A stretch of DNA of 64,000 nt from Lithodes maja (GCA_037953745.1 JBAKBP010001418.1:62001-126000); one strand, 5' to 3'; numbered from the stretch's first letter, positions 52,971 through 64,000 are shown. The notes: generated by a model from the letters alone, not told the origin. Numbers and translations: made by a program.

Positions 52971-53453
52971 TTTGAGCGAATTGTTTTTGTTTTTTTGGTT
53001 AAAGGTTTTCGAGCGCCAGTTAATTCTGCGGAAAAATTGGCGCTTGTGAGAAATAAGTAACATGCTTATTATTATTATTATTATTATTTAGGTGAGATAA
53101 TTCCCCTTCATTACTTTCTACCACTCCTACACATGTGTCCCAACCCCCCCTTTCCCCTCCTCCCCCCTTTTTTTCCCCTTCCTCAATTATCAGGTATTTT
53201 CTCTCTACAGTATTACTGTATTCCCGATATTTATCGAGTACTGTATTTTCATGCGAGGACGGGTGGCAGAGAGAGGGGTAGTGGAGGAGTGTATCTCCGA
53301 CCCTCCAAGCCAGTCTGAGAGCTCCCCTTATCTCTTAGTACCATCCGAGACAAGAGAGAGGGAGGGTGTTTGTCTCTCACCGCTCAAGGTCAGATTATGA
53401 CCGCGGGGTTAATATTATAGGTTTGACTCCTGTAAGGAGATAAAGAAAAACTA

Positions 53454-53765
53454 ATATTTAGTAGTGGCCCCGTAATCATTGACGACATGCCTATTACATA
53501 AGGCATCCTCTTCAAACACTAATCCGCCGTAGTTTGAATCTACCGCGCAGAGCATTTAAAATTGAGGAGCCTTCATCATGAGCGCACGCGACCTCACTCA
53601 TGGCTTCAGTCATTATGAATTGGGTTCTCACTACGAAAAAAAACTTCGTAAAAAATAAAAACAAAAAGAAAATAAGAATAACTATCCAATAAGCTTTCCA
53701 TCATATCGTGGATGTACTTGTGTGGATCTTTGACCAGACGCTGATTCAGGCGTCATTCTTCCTTC
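53454..53765 (+). repeat. left inverted terminal repeat of DIRS copy 2
   Basis: The reverse complement matches 62292-62604 over about 310 bp (for example CGCTGATTCAGGCGTCATTC against GAATGACGCCTGAATCAGCG). About 40 further bases to the left (53414-53453) are not in the right repeat but are complementary to the internal region at 53866-53905. Confidence 0.88.
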
Positions 53766-53837
53766 ACTGACATATCAAGTAAACCAAAATCCTTAATACA
53801 TCAACGAATGGGAAGGGGATGGTCGGGAGGGCCCCAG

Positions 53838-53946
53838 TCGTCAATGATTACGGGGCCACTACTAAATATTAGGTTTTCTTTATCTCCTTACAGGAGTCAA
53901 ACCTATAATTTATTAGTGGCCCCTCCATCATTGACGAACATGCCTG
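53838..53946 (+). repeat. internal complementary region of DIRS copy 2
   Basis: The first 65 bases are the reverse complement of the left terminus (GTCAATGATTACGGGGCCAC and onward to CAAACCTATAAT). The next 40 are the reverse complement of the right terminus (TTATTAGTGGCCCCTCCATC). It thus joins the two ends, the arrangement used in DIRS elements as template for a circular intermediate. Confidence 0.85.
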
Positions 53947-54559
53947 ATTTCTAAGACTGGAGGGGGACATTCGTAATCATATCATAACTCTAGAAAAGCA
54001 GATAATCAAACAACCACATAGTATTCTTACTTTGAAAATATATTTAAGTATGGCGCAGCCCATATATATACAAAAAAGGGGTTCAAGCAGGTGCGTGCTT
54101 CAAAGAAGCCTGCTTGACAAAAAAGGGTAACTCTGGAGATTCTGTGAACAGATCTGTAGTTACAAAGGCACCCCACTCAACGAGTGGTGACAAAAATAAC
54201 AAGTTATAAGTTTACATGTGCACATAATAAACCCCATAATATTCGTGGAAATATTTTGCAAAAGATCTCCACTGGTTAATACTAAATTGCTTTCACAGCT
54301 AAAACTACTATAACAATCCTGTTGTTTGTACTAACATTGTACTAGCACAATTTCTCGCCCTGAATAGAACAGAGAAATTTTCATTGTACTAGCACAATTT
54401 CTCGCCCTGAATAGAACAGAGAAATTTTCATATCACATTATCCATAATTTGTATCACAGCTCTTACAATCCGGCAGGGTCTAGGGTGTCCTATGTTACAC
54501 TGACTGCACCCCACCCCCCCTTTTTCCTTGAAAGTAAACAAAAGTGACTGAAGGGCCAC

Positions 54560-55500
54560 CTAGACCCTCTGCCTTAAAGCTATACATGGTAAGGAAGGTT
54601 TACCTAGAGCAACTGACAAGTATCTAGTCAAAAACGTATGATTAGACGCCCACAACTGTGTGGACGAAATATCGTCTACTGAAAAGTTCTTCAGGAAACA
54701 TAAAGAGGCTGCCCATTTGCGTAAATCGTGGCCCCTACCCACAACGCCGGGATTACTCTCTTTAATGACTTCGACCAGAAGAGAAGCTAATCTCCGTTTC
54801 AGTAAGCGTTTACCCGTACTCGCTACCCACAAAGCACCTTGGGGGTTTAGAGGAGCTACTCTCAAATATTTGGTTAGAGCTTGCACTGGACATAGATTAT
54901 GGTGCACCTTGCTCCTTTTTAACGCCGGCACAGTGAACTCCGAAAACACGTGTGCACTGTGCTCATTCTTGGCTACAAATCCCGGGGAAGGTGCAATGTG
55001 AATACATTCATTAAGTCTACCAAACCTAAGGCAATTAGGTGTGTTGCTCATCGCCGCCAGCTCAGACACTCTGTTCCCGGTGGCCAAAGCCAAAAGGAAT
55101 ACAGCCTTTTTTAAGAGTAATGCAAAATCTGCAGTATTTTGGTACAGGCGAGAGTGAAGTAAAGACAATGCCTTGTCCAGAGACCAAGTAGGCATGAGCT
55201 GACGGGGAGGTGGGCGGAGTTTAAAACATGCTCTCATAAAACCTGTTTCCTCCGCTACCGGTATGGAGAGACCTATAAGGTCTAAAAAGGGCACTCTAAT
55301 CGCAGTTAAGTGATTTTTTAACGTTATCACAGATAAACGTTTCTGCTCAAACAGATAATTCAAATAATTAAAAACTAATGCTACTGAGGACACAGTTTGT
55401 TCTGTTCTAATGATCCAAGAAGTAAAGGCTTGCCAATGTGATTGATACTGTCGTTTCGTAGACTGAGTACAGTATATTGATTTAATATTTTATTGGTCAC
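54560..55500 (-). pseudogene. DIRS tyrosine recombinase (copy 2)
   Basis: This site-specific recombinase integrates the circular DNA. The open part (54560-55393 and a little upstream) keeps all catalytic positions: R in ATGNRVSELAAM, HxxR in GRGHDLRKWAAS, and H...Y in WASNHTFLTRYL. The core-binding region starts ALVFNYLNYLFEQKRLSV. A small insertion at about 55468 shifts the frame upstream of this point, cutting off the N-terminal segment that copy 1 keeps (TQSTKRQYQSHW). It overlaps the end of the RT frame. The catalytic domain itself looks intact. Confidence 0.82.
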
Positions 55501-55517
55501 ATCTCTACCATATGGTG

Positions 55518-57411
55518 CTAGCCACTTGGCCTCCTGAATGTCCATAATGCAAAAGTCAGCGAGGTCGCTAGGTTGCCAATCGTGTCTAAGTGGAAATACC
55601 CGACCGGGAGCGACACCGGGTGCGGGCACCACGTCTTTAATTGCTGGTACCACAACTGCGCCGGCCACAGGGGCGCGATTAGCGAGACTAAGCCTCGATA
55701 ATCTTGTAGTTTGTTGACTACGTGGCACATTAGTGACGCGTCTGGTGGCGGAAACAGATAGATGGAGCTCCATCTGTTCCAGTCTGTCACTAGGGCGTCT
55801 GGCCCCCCTGCCGGCATTTTCGTCCGGCGGGTAAGGTATAGAGGGAGTTTGTGAGTCTCCTCAGACGCAAACAGATCCACGTGTGGATGGTAGAGCTCTG
55901 CAATCATTTGGTTGAAAATGGGTTGCTTGAGCTCCCATTCTACTGTCGTGCTCTGTCTCCGGGACAGAGCGTCTGCCCAGACGTTTGCTACGCCTGGGAG
56001 ATAAGATGCGTGAAGATAAATGTCTAGCCTGTTGGCTAGAGTAAAAATCTCTTCCGACACGTTTAGTAACTTCCTTCCCCTGTTTCTGAATACAGTGAAC
56101 TGCATTCAGATTGTCCATTCTGAAGGCCACCGACTTGCCCCGTAAAGTAGAGCCGTGAGCCTGAAGGAAATACAAGGGGACTAGTAATTCTTTGACATTG
56201 ATGTGGGAGATTTCTAAGTGGGACCAAAGCCCCTGACCCTGGTGCCCCTGATTTGACTGAAATCCCCAACCTATTGTGCCTGACGCATCCGTGTCTACCC
56301 ATACCGTTGGCGGAGGAGAGGTCCATGACATTACTGAGTGCAACATTTCCCTCTTCGCCCAGACCGCTAGTAAGGTGTGGATTAATTTTGGGATGGGCCA
56401 TAACTTTCCCGCCGGTAAGAGTGGGAAATATTTGTTGCCCTCCAATATTAAACGTTTTACTTTCAACCGGCCCAACATTACAGTTAGTTGAATCCAGTTG
56501 AGAGAGCCGACCAGAGCCTCCCAGACCCTCCGTGTCGTAGTCAGACTGTGAAGAAACATGAACAGTTTCCTGCGAAACCTGTTGCGATTGTCCACACTCT
56601 GACTCAGAGTGAGAGCAGCTGTGTCCCAAACCAGCCCTATCCACTGAATTACTCGTGAGGGAACAAGGTTTGACTTTACCAGATTTACCTTGAACCCTAG
56701 AGTTTTGACATGATTTCAAATTATGTTGACATGTTTGATGCATAATTGCTCTGTCTCTGCCACCACCAGCCAGTCGTCTAGGTACCACAAAACTCTGATT
56801 CCTTGCTTTAACAACGGCATCAGGGCTTGCCGGACTAATTTCGTGAATAATCGAGGTGCCAGGTTCAAACCGAATGGCATCCTTTGAAAAACAAAATTTT
56901 GGTGCCTGATCCGTAAGGCCAGAAACCTTTGAAATCTTTTGTTTACCGATACGTGCCAATAATCGTCTGTCAGGTCTAGGGAACACATCCAACCTCCCGG
57001 CGGAAGTGTTAGCCTGATTTGGTGTACTGTTAACATTCGGAATGACTCGTTGTGAATGTGAAGGTTCAGATAAGACAGGTCTACGACCGGTCTCATCTGA
57101 ACACTGTCCCTTTTGGGAACCAAAAATAGCTTGGGCGTGAATACAGGGTAATTTGGGGGGACCGGGATGATGACATTCTTGGCAATCATTTCCTGGACCA
57201 GTGACTCCACCTCTAAAGAAACAAAATTCGCCGTTGTCGGCTGACGTAAGCGAGGTCGCCGGAGCCACTGCCAAGTGATGCCTTTGCGTGCCACCATCCG
57301 TGCCCAAGTGTTTAACGGCCATGCTTGGTGACACGTTCGGAACGACCCAGTTAGCAGACAAGGGTTCGCCGGCTGTACTACCCTCGGATCCGCCGGCCTT
57401 AAGACTGGCAC
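55518..57411 (-). pseudogene. DIRS RT / RNase H / methyltransferase-like (copy 2), frameshifted
   Basis: The pieces match copy 1: 56716-57411 holds the RT blocks (MRPVVDLSYLNLHI, SLDLTDDYWHVSV, QRMPFGLNLAPRLF, VLWYLDDWLVV) and ends at a shift near 56716. 55861-56595 holds the RNase H (WVDTDASGTIGWG, AFRMDNLNAVHC). 55518-56105 holds the C-terminus (VWADALSRR, VDLFASEETHKL, YLFPPPDASLM, PLWPAQLWYQQL). A small deletion near 56077 shifts the frame again. In motif A, A has become D (LTDDYWH). It cannot give a full Pol protein. Confidence 0.85.
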
Positions 57412-57437
57412 CGGGAGTGAGAGAGACTTTAGTTTTT

Positions 57438-60041
57438 TTATGGTGGTGGACGCTTCGCCGGCTGGCTGGCGTTGGCAGAAGACGGGCCCTGACCTGGCTT
57501 ATTATAGCCGCGTCCTCTCTGACCTGAAAACCTACTCTGTCTATGCCTGTACTGACCTTGAGGGGAAGAGAACTTAGGTGGAAGAAAGGGCTTAGATCCC
57601 CCCGGCTGAGCCTTAGCGACTGGCCTGGGTTTGGGGAAGTTAAAGGCAGGTTTCTTAGAAGGGGTGGGACTGTGTTTAAAGGCCTGAGCCATATTAAACA
57701 CCGTTCGCCACACTTCAGGGGACATTAAAGAGGGAGTGAGCACTGGTGACATGACCACCTGATTCGCAATGCGATCAGGCAGTTTTCGGACTAAGGACAT
57801 TCTGAGATCTTGTCTCGCTCGTACCGCCTCAAGCAAGGCGGTGCGTATGTCACCCAATGATTGGATTGACGACTGAAGAAGCAGTCGCCGGGACAATTCA
57901 ACCGATCGTCTGGCATCCGCGTCTGCGATTGCCTGAGTGGACCGGAGCAATGACTTTGCTACCTGTTGAGACACTATGTATTGAGAGAACAGGCGAAAAG
58001 CTTTCCTCCGTAGCCTAAATTCTCGGTCTAGGTGAGTTGGGGTAGGGGTAGTGAAAGGGTCTTTTAGCTCACAAAGATTAATTTTAGGGGCAGCTAAGAA
58101 AGCAAACAAAGCTGAAGGGACTCCGCCGGCAGAACACACTGGCATGGAGAACCAAGAATGAGTATCTTGAGGGATCTTGTGGGAAGTTTTGGAAGTAAAT
58201 GTGGTCGCAAAGTTTTGAGCCTCTGTCTCCCATTCCACCCAAGGTCCTGGACCCAACTGCCCCACCTTCAAGACTGGATTAGCTGCTACGTCTGTGACGG
58301 TTTGCAAATCGAGTTCTGGAGTGAGAGCTGACAGTGTCTTAATGTCATTAAACCCATCATGCTTAGACCAGTCAGAAAACAATTTTGAAGCTGAGGCAGA
58401 GGGTAAAGCAGGCTTAGCAGTATAAACAAAATAGTCCTGGTGATAATAACTAGGTATAGCCTTTATGTTGACATCTAGTACATTCCCCAAAGTATCCAAG
58501 GCCCTTAATTTCTTAGATTTATTGCCCTGGATGACCCACTCACGCGGCACTGGGAGTTCCCCTGACAAGGTAGGTTGGGCGAGCTCTGGTTTAGTGGGGG
58601 TCAAAAGGACCCATGACTCGTCTGGTCCGTAAAGCAAGGGCATAGCTACCTTTCTGAGAGGCGCTCTGTCTAGAGGGGGCGGATTGACATCCGTAATAAC
58701 CCTTACATTCGAAGTGGTCAATGCCGCCGTAGCAGGCCTAGTAACCACTGATGGTGACATAGAGGGAGGGTGAGGGATATGAGTCAAAGCAATAGAAGTC
58801 ATCAGAGGCCGTACCGTAGAGCTTGTCGTGGGAGCTCCCAAGTCCACTGTGGGAGTTTCCTGCTGTTGGCCAAAAAATTTAGATAAAGCATTACTTAGTA
58901 GCCCATCAATTTCCTGTGCAGTGACAAATTGACTTGATGATGTACTCACTGGTGAATCATTAAGATCTTGTGCAGCGTCTAAGCCTGAACCTGACTCTTG
59001 CCCTTCCATATCCTATATAATCGAAACCTCGTCTTTATCATCCTGTTCCTCCTGAGAAGATCCCGCCGAAGCTGGGGTACCATCTTGTTGCCAAGATAAG
59101 TCAGGAATAGAGGATGGGATCGCCGCGTCCCGGTGGACGTCAGCCACTGTGTGAATAGTTTGAGCCGGAAGTGGGTGGTCAGGCCCTGGTCGAGAATATC
59201 GCCAAACACCTAGGCCTTGGCCTACACTCCCTTGGGAGTCCGAAACACTCTCAACCACTGAGCTCTCTGAACTCTCCAAATCCAGGGTTAAAATGTTAAT
59301 GGGTAAATCATCTTTAGGTACAGGCACTATACTGGACCCTTGAGACCGAACACAAACTCTGTCTGGGGTAGAGGTACGACGAGAAGTACTAGAAACTGGC
59401 GAATGTCGGGAGGCCCTTCTATCATGGGAATCCTTTTTTGAAGATTTATGGCTGCGGTGTGACCGTGAACTACTCTTCGATTTGGAGGATTTATCGCCGT
59501 GACCACTGGTGGAACTTTCTGTCTTACTCTTCTTACTTGATGGTGAAGAGGCAAGACTGGGTGGCTGGTGTCTGAGAGGTGACCTAGACCGAGATCTCTC
59601 CCGAGACGAAGAGGCTGCCGCCGGGGGTGTAGGCTCTCGTTGACGTTTCGCAGTAGCAGGGGCAGATGACACAGAACCCTGTCCAGTCTCCGCCGGCTTA
59701 CGACTAGTTACTCGAGAGGAACGTTTAGGGGGAGGGTGCTCAAGAAGAAGCCTATCCCAAAGAGGGACGTTGTCACATTGAAGTGACTTATGAGCCACAA
59801 TCGTAGTATACGCTGACATTTGTTGCCGAACTTCTCGTAAGGCGACCGCTGCGGTCTTATCATTATCTTGGAGGACTTTGACACTTAGTTGGGAGCAAAA
59901 GGAACAGTTGCGCATCACCCACAGACCCCTTGAACGGTCTAGACATTTAACACACTTGATACAAAGAGTGTGCGCAAAAATAGGGATACCGGCACAGGTA
60001 GGGGTAATGCATAAAGCAAAAACTGGGGCAAAGGTAGCCAT
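57438..60041 (-). pseudogene. DIRS gag (copy 2), two nonsense changes
   Basis: This is Gag from ATG 60041, colinear with copy 1: a Cys-rich N-terminus (CITPTCAGIPIF, CIKCVKCLDRS), a Ser/Arg region (RSRSRSPLRHQ), an acidic stretch and a C-terminal ordered domain. It ends in a basic Gly/Pro-rich tail (GQRGRGYNKPGQGP). A TCG to TAG change at about 59010-59012 interrupts it between DEVSII and DMEGQES. A TCA to TAA change at 57438-57440 ends it one codon before the slippery site that copy 1 keeps. Otherwise it is open, so decay is recent. It also supplies the uninterrupted sequence for the three insertions in copy 1. Confidence 0.87.
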
Positions 60042-62291
60042 GACAGAGACTGGTGGGAAAACTACTGCAGGTTCTGTATTGGTCCGCCGGAGCCCAGCTC
60101 TGGAAAAAAAGAAAATTTCCAGGAATTAATGCTCATAAGGTTAACCCAACATGTGGCGGGTGCCCAACCCCGAAAAGGGTTGAAATAGGGGAGCTATCCC
60201 CCCGCCAAAGGCAGCTTTCTAGGGCCTTTCCTGGCTGATGCTGAGAGGATTGGGTTCTAGTCATGTGGTGATGGGCTGGTCTATCAGAGTGAGAACTGAG
60301 CGATCTCTGCCATACCATAGCTTACTCTGACTGTTCCTTTTACTTATATATTTTCTAGATCTCAAGTGACGGCGTCTCTTGCGTGGATTGACCTCCTAAT
60401 CTACCAAGATTGGAAGCCAAAGCGTCACATCTTTCCTTTGCCCTTCAACTTTCTCTTCATAATTGCTGAGGGGCACAGGGCCCTGTGTGGGGCTTTGGTT
60501 TCCCGGGCGTTTCCGCGCCCTCCTCAGCTCCCCGCCATGGAGTGGCTTTGGTCACCCAGGCTTTATTGTGGTCGGCAGGGAGGGTTCTGTGGGGGCGCTC
60601 GGTTATAGCCTTGGCCTTGCTCGGGGCCTTGGGGCTGTTCGGCCAGGCAGCTTGGGGAAAAACAACAACAACAACCCAACATGTTCGCACACAAGTGTTA
60701 ACAACCCGCCGGGTAACGAGACGTAATGTCACAACGATCACAGCTCGCTGCGCGGCGGGGTTCTATAAAGATTTCCGAATATCTAGACATGTCTTAAGAA
60801 AGTTAAGAATACCCTCTGACATAATATAAAAGACCAGTATGGCGTTTATAAACATAGTCTTTACGGTGGTGACTGTTTCAAGATTCAATTTTGGAAAACA
60901 ACCCCCCACAAAGACGCCGGCCTCTGAATTATCAAGCAGAATAACACAGGGCAGGCTGATACGAGATCTGACTTCTAACGAATTGTCACATAGATCGCCG
61001 TAAGTTGAAGGCGGCGATACATTAATGTATCTCTCAATTCGGGTGTGAAAACCTTGTGAAAAAGATGTTAACCCTAATTGAGCCTTCGATCGCCGTAAGT
61101 GTGAAGGCGGCGATACATATAGTATCACTAATATGGACCGGTTAACTAAACTGAATTACCAATTCGTTCATCCCACCCTTCCAAGCCCGCCGGGTGAGAT
61201 CTGATGTATAAACGTTAACCCCATAAGTGCCTATCCCCACTTCTTTGTAAAAGATCGCCGGGGAGGAAAGCCCACAACAACAGCTAGGTTTTTTCTTTGG
61301 TTTGTAAAACCGGGTAGAAAAACTTCATAACATATGTCCGCATGAACAATGTTAGATGGGTACAGCCATTCCGACGGGAATCATAGGGAGCCTGAAACAG
61401 GCACCATCACAGAGACGCAGTCCTGGAGAGCCACAGACACCTCCTCGCCGGGGACACAAGCCTGTTTTGAAACCACGCGTGGCCAAACACGGCTCTTGGC
61501 CGGGGTTTTCATGGTGTAACCGAGAAAAACCCACCGGAAAGTAACCCACCCCGTTCAGAAACCAACTGAACGCACATAGGACCCGAGAGATAGCCAAAGC
61601 ACGACTAGCCTAGGGTCCACAATATAATCCGTGGAATTAGCCAATACACAACTAATCCAGGAAACATACATAGTCCGTGGAATTAGCCAATACACAACTA
61701 AACCAGGATACACATGACACAGTAGGACATATTTATAAAATAAATCAATAACACTTGTACATGTGGCAAAGCTACGAGCGGCTGGCTAGGCCTAAGCAGA
61801 CGGCACAAGAAATGTTGAAATATAAACAAAAACACTGGAAATATTACAACAGGAACCACCGCCAACACACCACTGTAGCAAAAACTTCCGACAAAGGGAA
61901 GACTGACTCGGGACCCAGAAAAAACTTCACTAAGTGAAGAAAAATACGCTGGGAACGTCAGCAAAGCAACGCTACCTCATCAGAAAGATAAAAGGCAGCA
62001 AAAATAACGCGTAATGAAAGCCGCCTGCATCACAAGCTAACACAACTGTGAAAAGTTCACATGTCCACAACAGGACCACGAGGGTACATCCAAAATAGAT
62101 GCCCCAAACACACGACCCAAAATACACTGCACTGCGGGCAACCAGCCCAGGACACTCCTGCTACGCATATCCTAACCTTACTCGATACATCCCGGAGTAA
62201 ACAAATGAGAAAAAACTCACTAGGGACGCAGAAAATGCGGAACCAGCGGAGCGTGGGGAGACACGTCCGGGCAGGCTGAGCGCAGAGCAGA
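60042..62291 (-). other. DIRS copy 2 5' untranslated region
   Basis: Non-coding leader homologous to 25755-28198. It has two GATCGCCGTAAG-type repeats (about 60993 and 61087) and a tandem of CCGTGGAATTAGCCAATACA (about 61629 and 61674). It contains the SINE at 60155-60672. Confidence 0.6.
60155..60672 (+). mobile_element. full-length (CAA)n SINE, 518 bp
   Basis: Target duplication AACCCAACATGT lies at 60143-60154 and 60673-60684. DIRS copy 1 has the empty site at 25857-25868. The 5' end starts GGCGGGTGCCCAACCCCG and the 3' end is GCAGCTTGGGG then (AAC)n. I see no obvious tRNA or 5S promoter at the 5' end, so its transcription origin is unclear. The reading frames inside (for example 60485-60829) are not genes. 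Confidence 0.88.
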
Positions 62292-62604
62292 GAAGGAAGA
62301 ATGACGCCTGAATCAGCGTCTGGTCAAAGATCCACACAAGTACATCCACGATATGATGGAAAGCTTATTGGATAGTTATTCTTATTTTCTTTTTGTTTTT
62401 ATTTTTTACGAAGTTTTTTTTCGTAGTGAGAACCCAATTCATAATGACTGAAGCCATGAGTGAGGTCGCGTGCGCTCATGATGAAGGCTCCTCAGATTTT
62501 AAATGCTCTGCGCGGTAGATTCAAACTACGGTGGATTAGTGTTTGAAGAGGATGCCTTATGTAATAGGCATGTTCGTCAATGATGGAGGGGCCACTAATA
62601 AATA
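62292..62604 (+). repeat. right inverted terminal repeat of DIRS copy 2
   Basis: Reverse complement of 53454-53765. It ends GGCCACTAATAAATA, exactly as in copy 1 (28514). Confidence 0.88.
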
Positions 62605-62956
62605 TACGATTTTCACCAGCCAATTGCTGTTACTACTTGCTTTATTGCTTTCCAATGTTCATATGTTCATATTAAAAGTAAAATAGGCACATATGGATAA
62701 GTATTAATTATATATATGGTAAATTGACGATTTTAGTCAGGGATGAATGAGAATGCCTTCGCATGGCGGGCACTTTCAAATACCATAGCTGCGCAGCTTA
62801 GAGGTTAATAGCTAAGCAATGGTAAAAGGTAGAAAGATGAGCTTATGGGAAAATGGAGTACTTACTGTTGTCTTGATACTGGCATTGACCGGACATCGCT
62901 GTGTCATCTGGTTGTTGTGTTGTGAGGTTGTGAACATTTAGAGCGCGGGAGTTTAA

Positions 62957-64000
62957 CCCTCCAACCCCGGCTATTGTATTCTATAATTTCCCCCAAACCC
63001 GGGGGTTTTGGCCGAAAAACGTCTACGCCTAGGCTACCGTATCTTTGTTATTTTGACTGCTTCCGCATTCCCGCGCATCCCCAAGCGTAGATGTGTTTCG
63101 TACCTGTAGAATGGCATTGAGTAGAGCTCTCTAAGTCAACTGGTTCAGTTGTGATGACGATTTCCGTGGAGAGAACTTTGTGGCGATATCAGTCACTTAT
63201 CACTAATTTTCACTACTTAACCCGGCAAGCGCGATAGGCCTCACGGAAGGCTTCCTATAGGGAACGCGATAGGCCTCACGGAAGCAGGACCATAAAAAAA
63301 GCTTTCCAAAAAAAAAAAGGGCCTATAAAAAAAAAAATTTGTCTCTAGGTGAGATAATTCCCCTCCAGTACTCATCCATGTAAATCTCACCCACCCCCCT
63401 CCCCTCCTTCCCCACCTTATTCCCCCCTCCCTCCCCTCCTCAATTATCACCTATTTTCCCTCTTATTATCATAATTTATCGGTTATTTTTCTCTCCCGCG
63501 ATAATGTAGCACAAGTTGGTTGCAGAAAAGATCAATATGTACCACACACACACCAGCCCAGACCGCCCCGCTCCCCTCAGTTACCTCACAGACAGCGAGA
63601 GAGGAGGGTTGACTGCAGCTCTCTCTCGCCTGACATTACGACCGGGTGGCCAATATCTTCGGTTTTCACCACCCAAATGCTTTTCCCACTTATTTTAGCA
63701 CTCTTGAAGGTTCATATATACATCATATATGTAAAATAAAAGCATACCGAAAACAAATAATGGTCTATATTGTAAATATAACGAATTCTGTCAGAATCCA
63801 AGGCTAGAAATACACAAATAACTACCCTAGCTCCTAGGGCTATTTAGCGCTTAACAGGTTAACAATAACACACAGCCACACACAAACAAGGATGCCTCTC
63901 CTTCTTGTGGTCGGAGATGCGTGTCGTCGGTCCAACCGGCTGTTGTTTACATGCGTCGGACGGACGCCTCGCACACCAAGCTTACAGGCTTTCAAGCTGC
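62957..64000. mobile_element. TTAA MITE E3, right end outside window
   Basis: TTAA at 62953-62956, left end CCCTCCAACCCCGG. It follows E1 closely in structure, including the GAGTAGAGCTCTCTAAGTC motif and the GCGTCGG hairpin near the window end. It is interrupted by the X-family element at 63221-63858. It continues past 64000. Confidence 0.85.
63221..63858. mobile_element. X-family TTAA element (copy 2), uninterrupted
   Basis: 638 bp, TTAA at 63217-63220 and 63859-63862, ends CCCGGCAAGCGCG and, in reverse, CCTGTTAAGCGCT. It has a short direct repeat GCGATAGGCCTCACGGAAG near its left end (63231 and 63267), and C-rich and T-rich stretches. It is non-coding. It is the intact relative used to define X1. 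Confidence 0.8.

Larger units (their letters stand above)
45495..53086 (+). mobile_element. L2-like LINE copy 2, decayed, host of an RTE-like LINE
   Basis: The flanks TTTA are at 45491-45494 and 53087-53090. It is full length, plus strand, with a 3' end GGAAAAATTGGCGCTTGTGA then (TTA)n as in copy 1. Its ORF1 is split by the RTE-like LINE (45828-48875) and by a small Penelope fragment (49274-49331). ORF2 carries several stops and frameshifts. The 5' UTR hairpin around CTACCTGGGG/CCCAGGTAG (45587-45610) is conserved with copy 1. Confidence 0.85.
53414..62604 (-). mobile_element. DIRS retrotransposon copy 2, both termini present
   Basis: The element is 9.2 kb with an inserted SINE (about 8.66 kb without it), minus orientation. 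Order on the minus strand: right inverted repeat, leader, gag, RT/RNase H/methyltransferase, tyrosine recombinase, internal complementary region, left inverted repeat. It is inserted in X1 at AATAT. I see no clear target duplication, as expected for recombinase-based insertion. Confidence 0.9.
45438..62804. mobile_element. TTAA element X1, split by L2 copy 2 and DIRS copy 2
   Basis: TTAA lies at 45434-45437 and 62805-62808. The ends are CCTCTGGACTGCG and, in reverse, CCTCTAAGCTGCG. Own segments are 45438-45494, 53091-53413 and 62605-62804 (about 580 bp). They are colinear with the uninterrupted relative at 63221-63858, including shared GGTGAGATAATTCCCCT and CGGTTTTCACC-type motifs. It is non-coding. 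X1 itself sits in what appears to be host intron. Confidence 0.75.

Noticed and set aside
60366..60829. Conserved-looking short proteins in the SINE (also 42639-43076 and 19550-19670)
   Set aside because: Their similarity comes from being copies of the same non-coding SINE. Frames differ between copies and run into flanking sequence.

Overview
The window is eukaryotic DNA. It has spliced exons with GT/AG boundaries, LINE, SINE, Penelope-like and DIRS retroelements, cut-and-paste DNA transposons, and no bacterial gene layout. The mix of DIRS elements with tyrosine recombinase, L2, CR1 and RTE LINEs, Penelope-like elements and many TTAA-target transposons suggests an invertebrate. A decapod crustacean is my best guess, but this is inference from element content only. 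The only host gene I can support is a plus-strand leucine-rich-repeat gene, probably of the LRCH type. Two consecutive exons of it are visible (41136-41272 and 44948-45093). Nearly everything else is transposable elements inserted into one another.

Region 1-5184: a CR1-like LINE carries a short (CAA)n-tailed SINE and a 5'-truncated poly(A) LINE. That second LINE is split at a TTAA by an internally deleted piggyBac element. Region 5393-28514: DIRS copy 1 (minus strand) is split near the end of gag by three separate insertions: a piggyBac-like MITE (E1), an apparently intact Academ-like transposon encoding a 1545-residue protein, and a second MITE (E2). E2 itself hosts an I-like LINE, a frameshifted piggyBac copy and another TTAA element. 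The piggyBac copy contains a Penelope-like element, which in turn contains a SINE. Region 28559-34416: an RTE-like LINE is split by a full-length L2 LINE (minus strand) with two long open frames. The 5' terminus of this L2 matches the 5' end of U4 snRNA. Region 34537-38743: an intact-looking piggyBac element encodes a 983-residue transposase with all three catalytic aspartates.

Region 38748-45437: host gene introns and exons, with small LINE, SINE and MITE insertions. Region 45438-62804: one small TTAA element (X1) has been expanded about 30-fold. It hosts a second, decayed L2 that is split by an RTE-like LINE carrying a Penelope fragment. It also hosts DIRS copy 2, which has inverted terminal repeats, an internal complementary region and a full-length SINE. 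Region 62957-64000: a third E-type MITE holds another X-family element.

Because many elements occur two or three times, one copy often serves as the empty site for an insertion in another. This lets most boundaries be set to within a few bases. Two reconstructions support the scheme: removing the inserts returns E2 to 480 bp (E1 is 479 bp), and returns piggyBac copy 2 to 4207 bp (copy 3 is 4207 bp). The most interesting signals are the intact Academ-like transposon, the U4-capped L2, the A-AAA-AAC slippery site placed directly before the first-frame stop in both the L2 and the DIRS element, and an internally deleted piggyBac whose reading frame survived three deletions.
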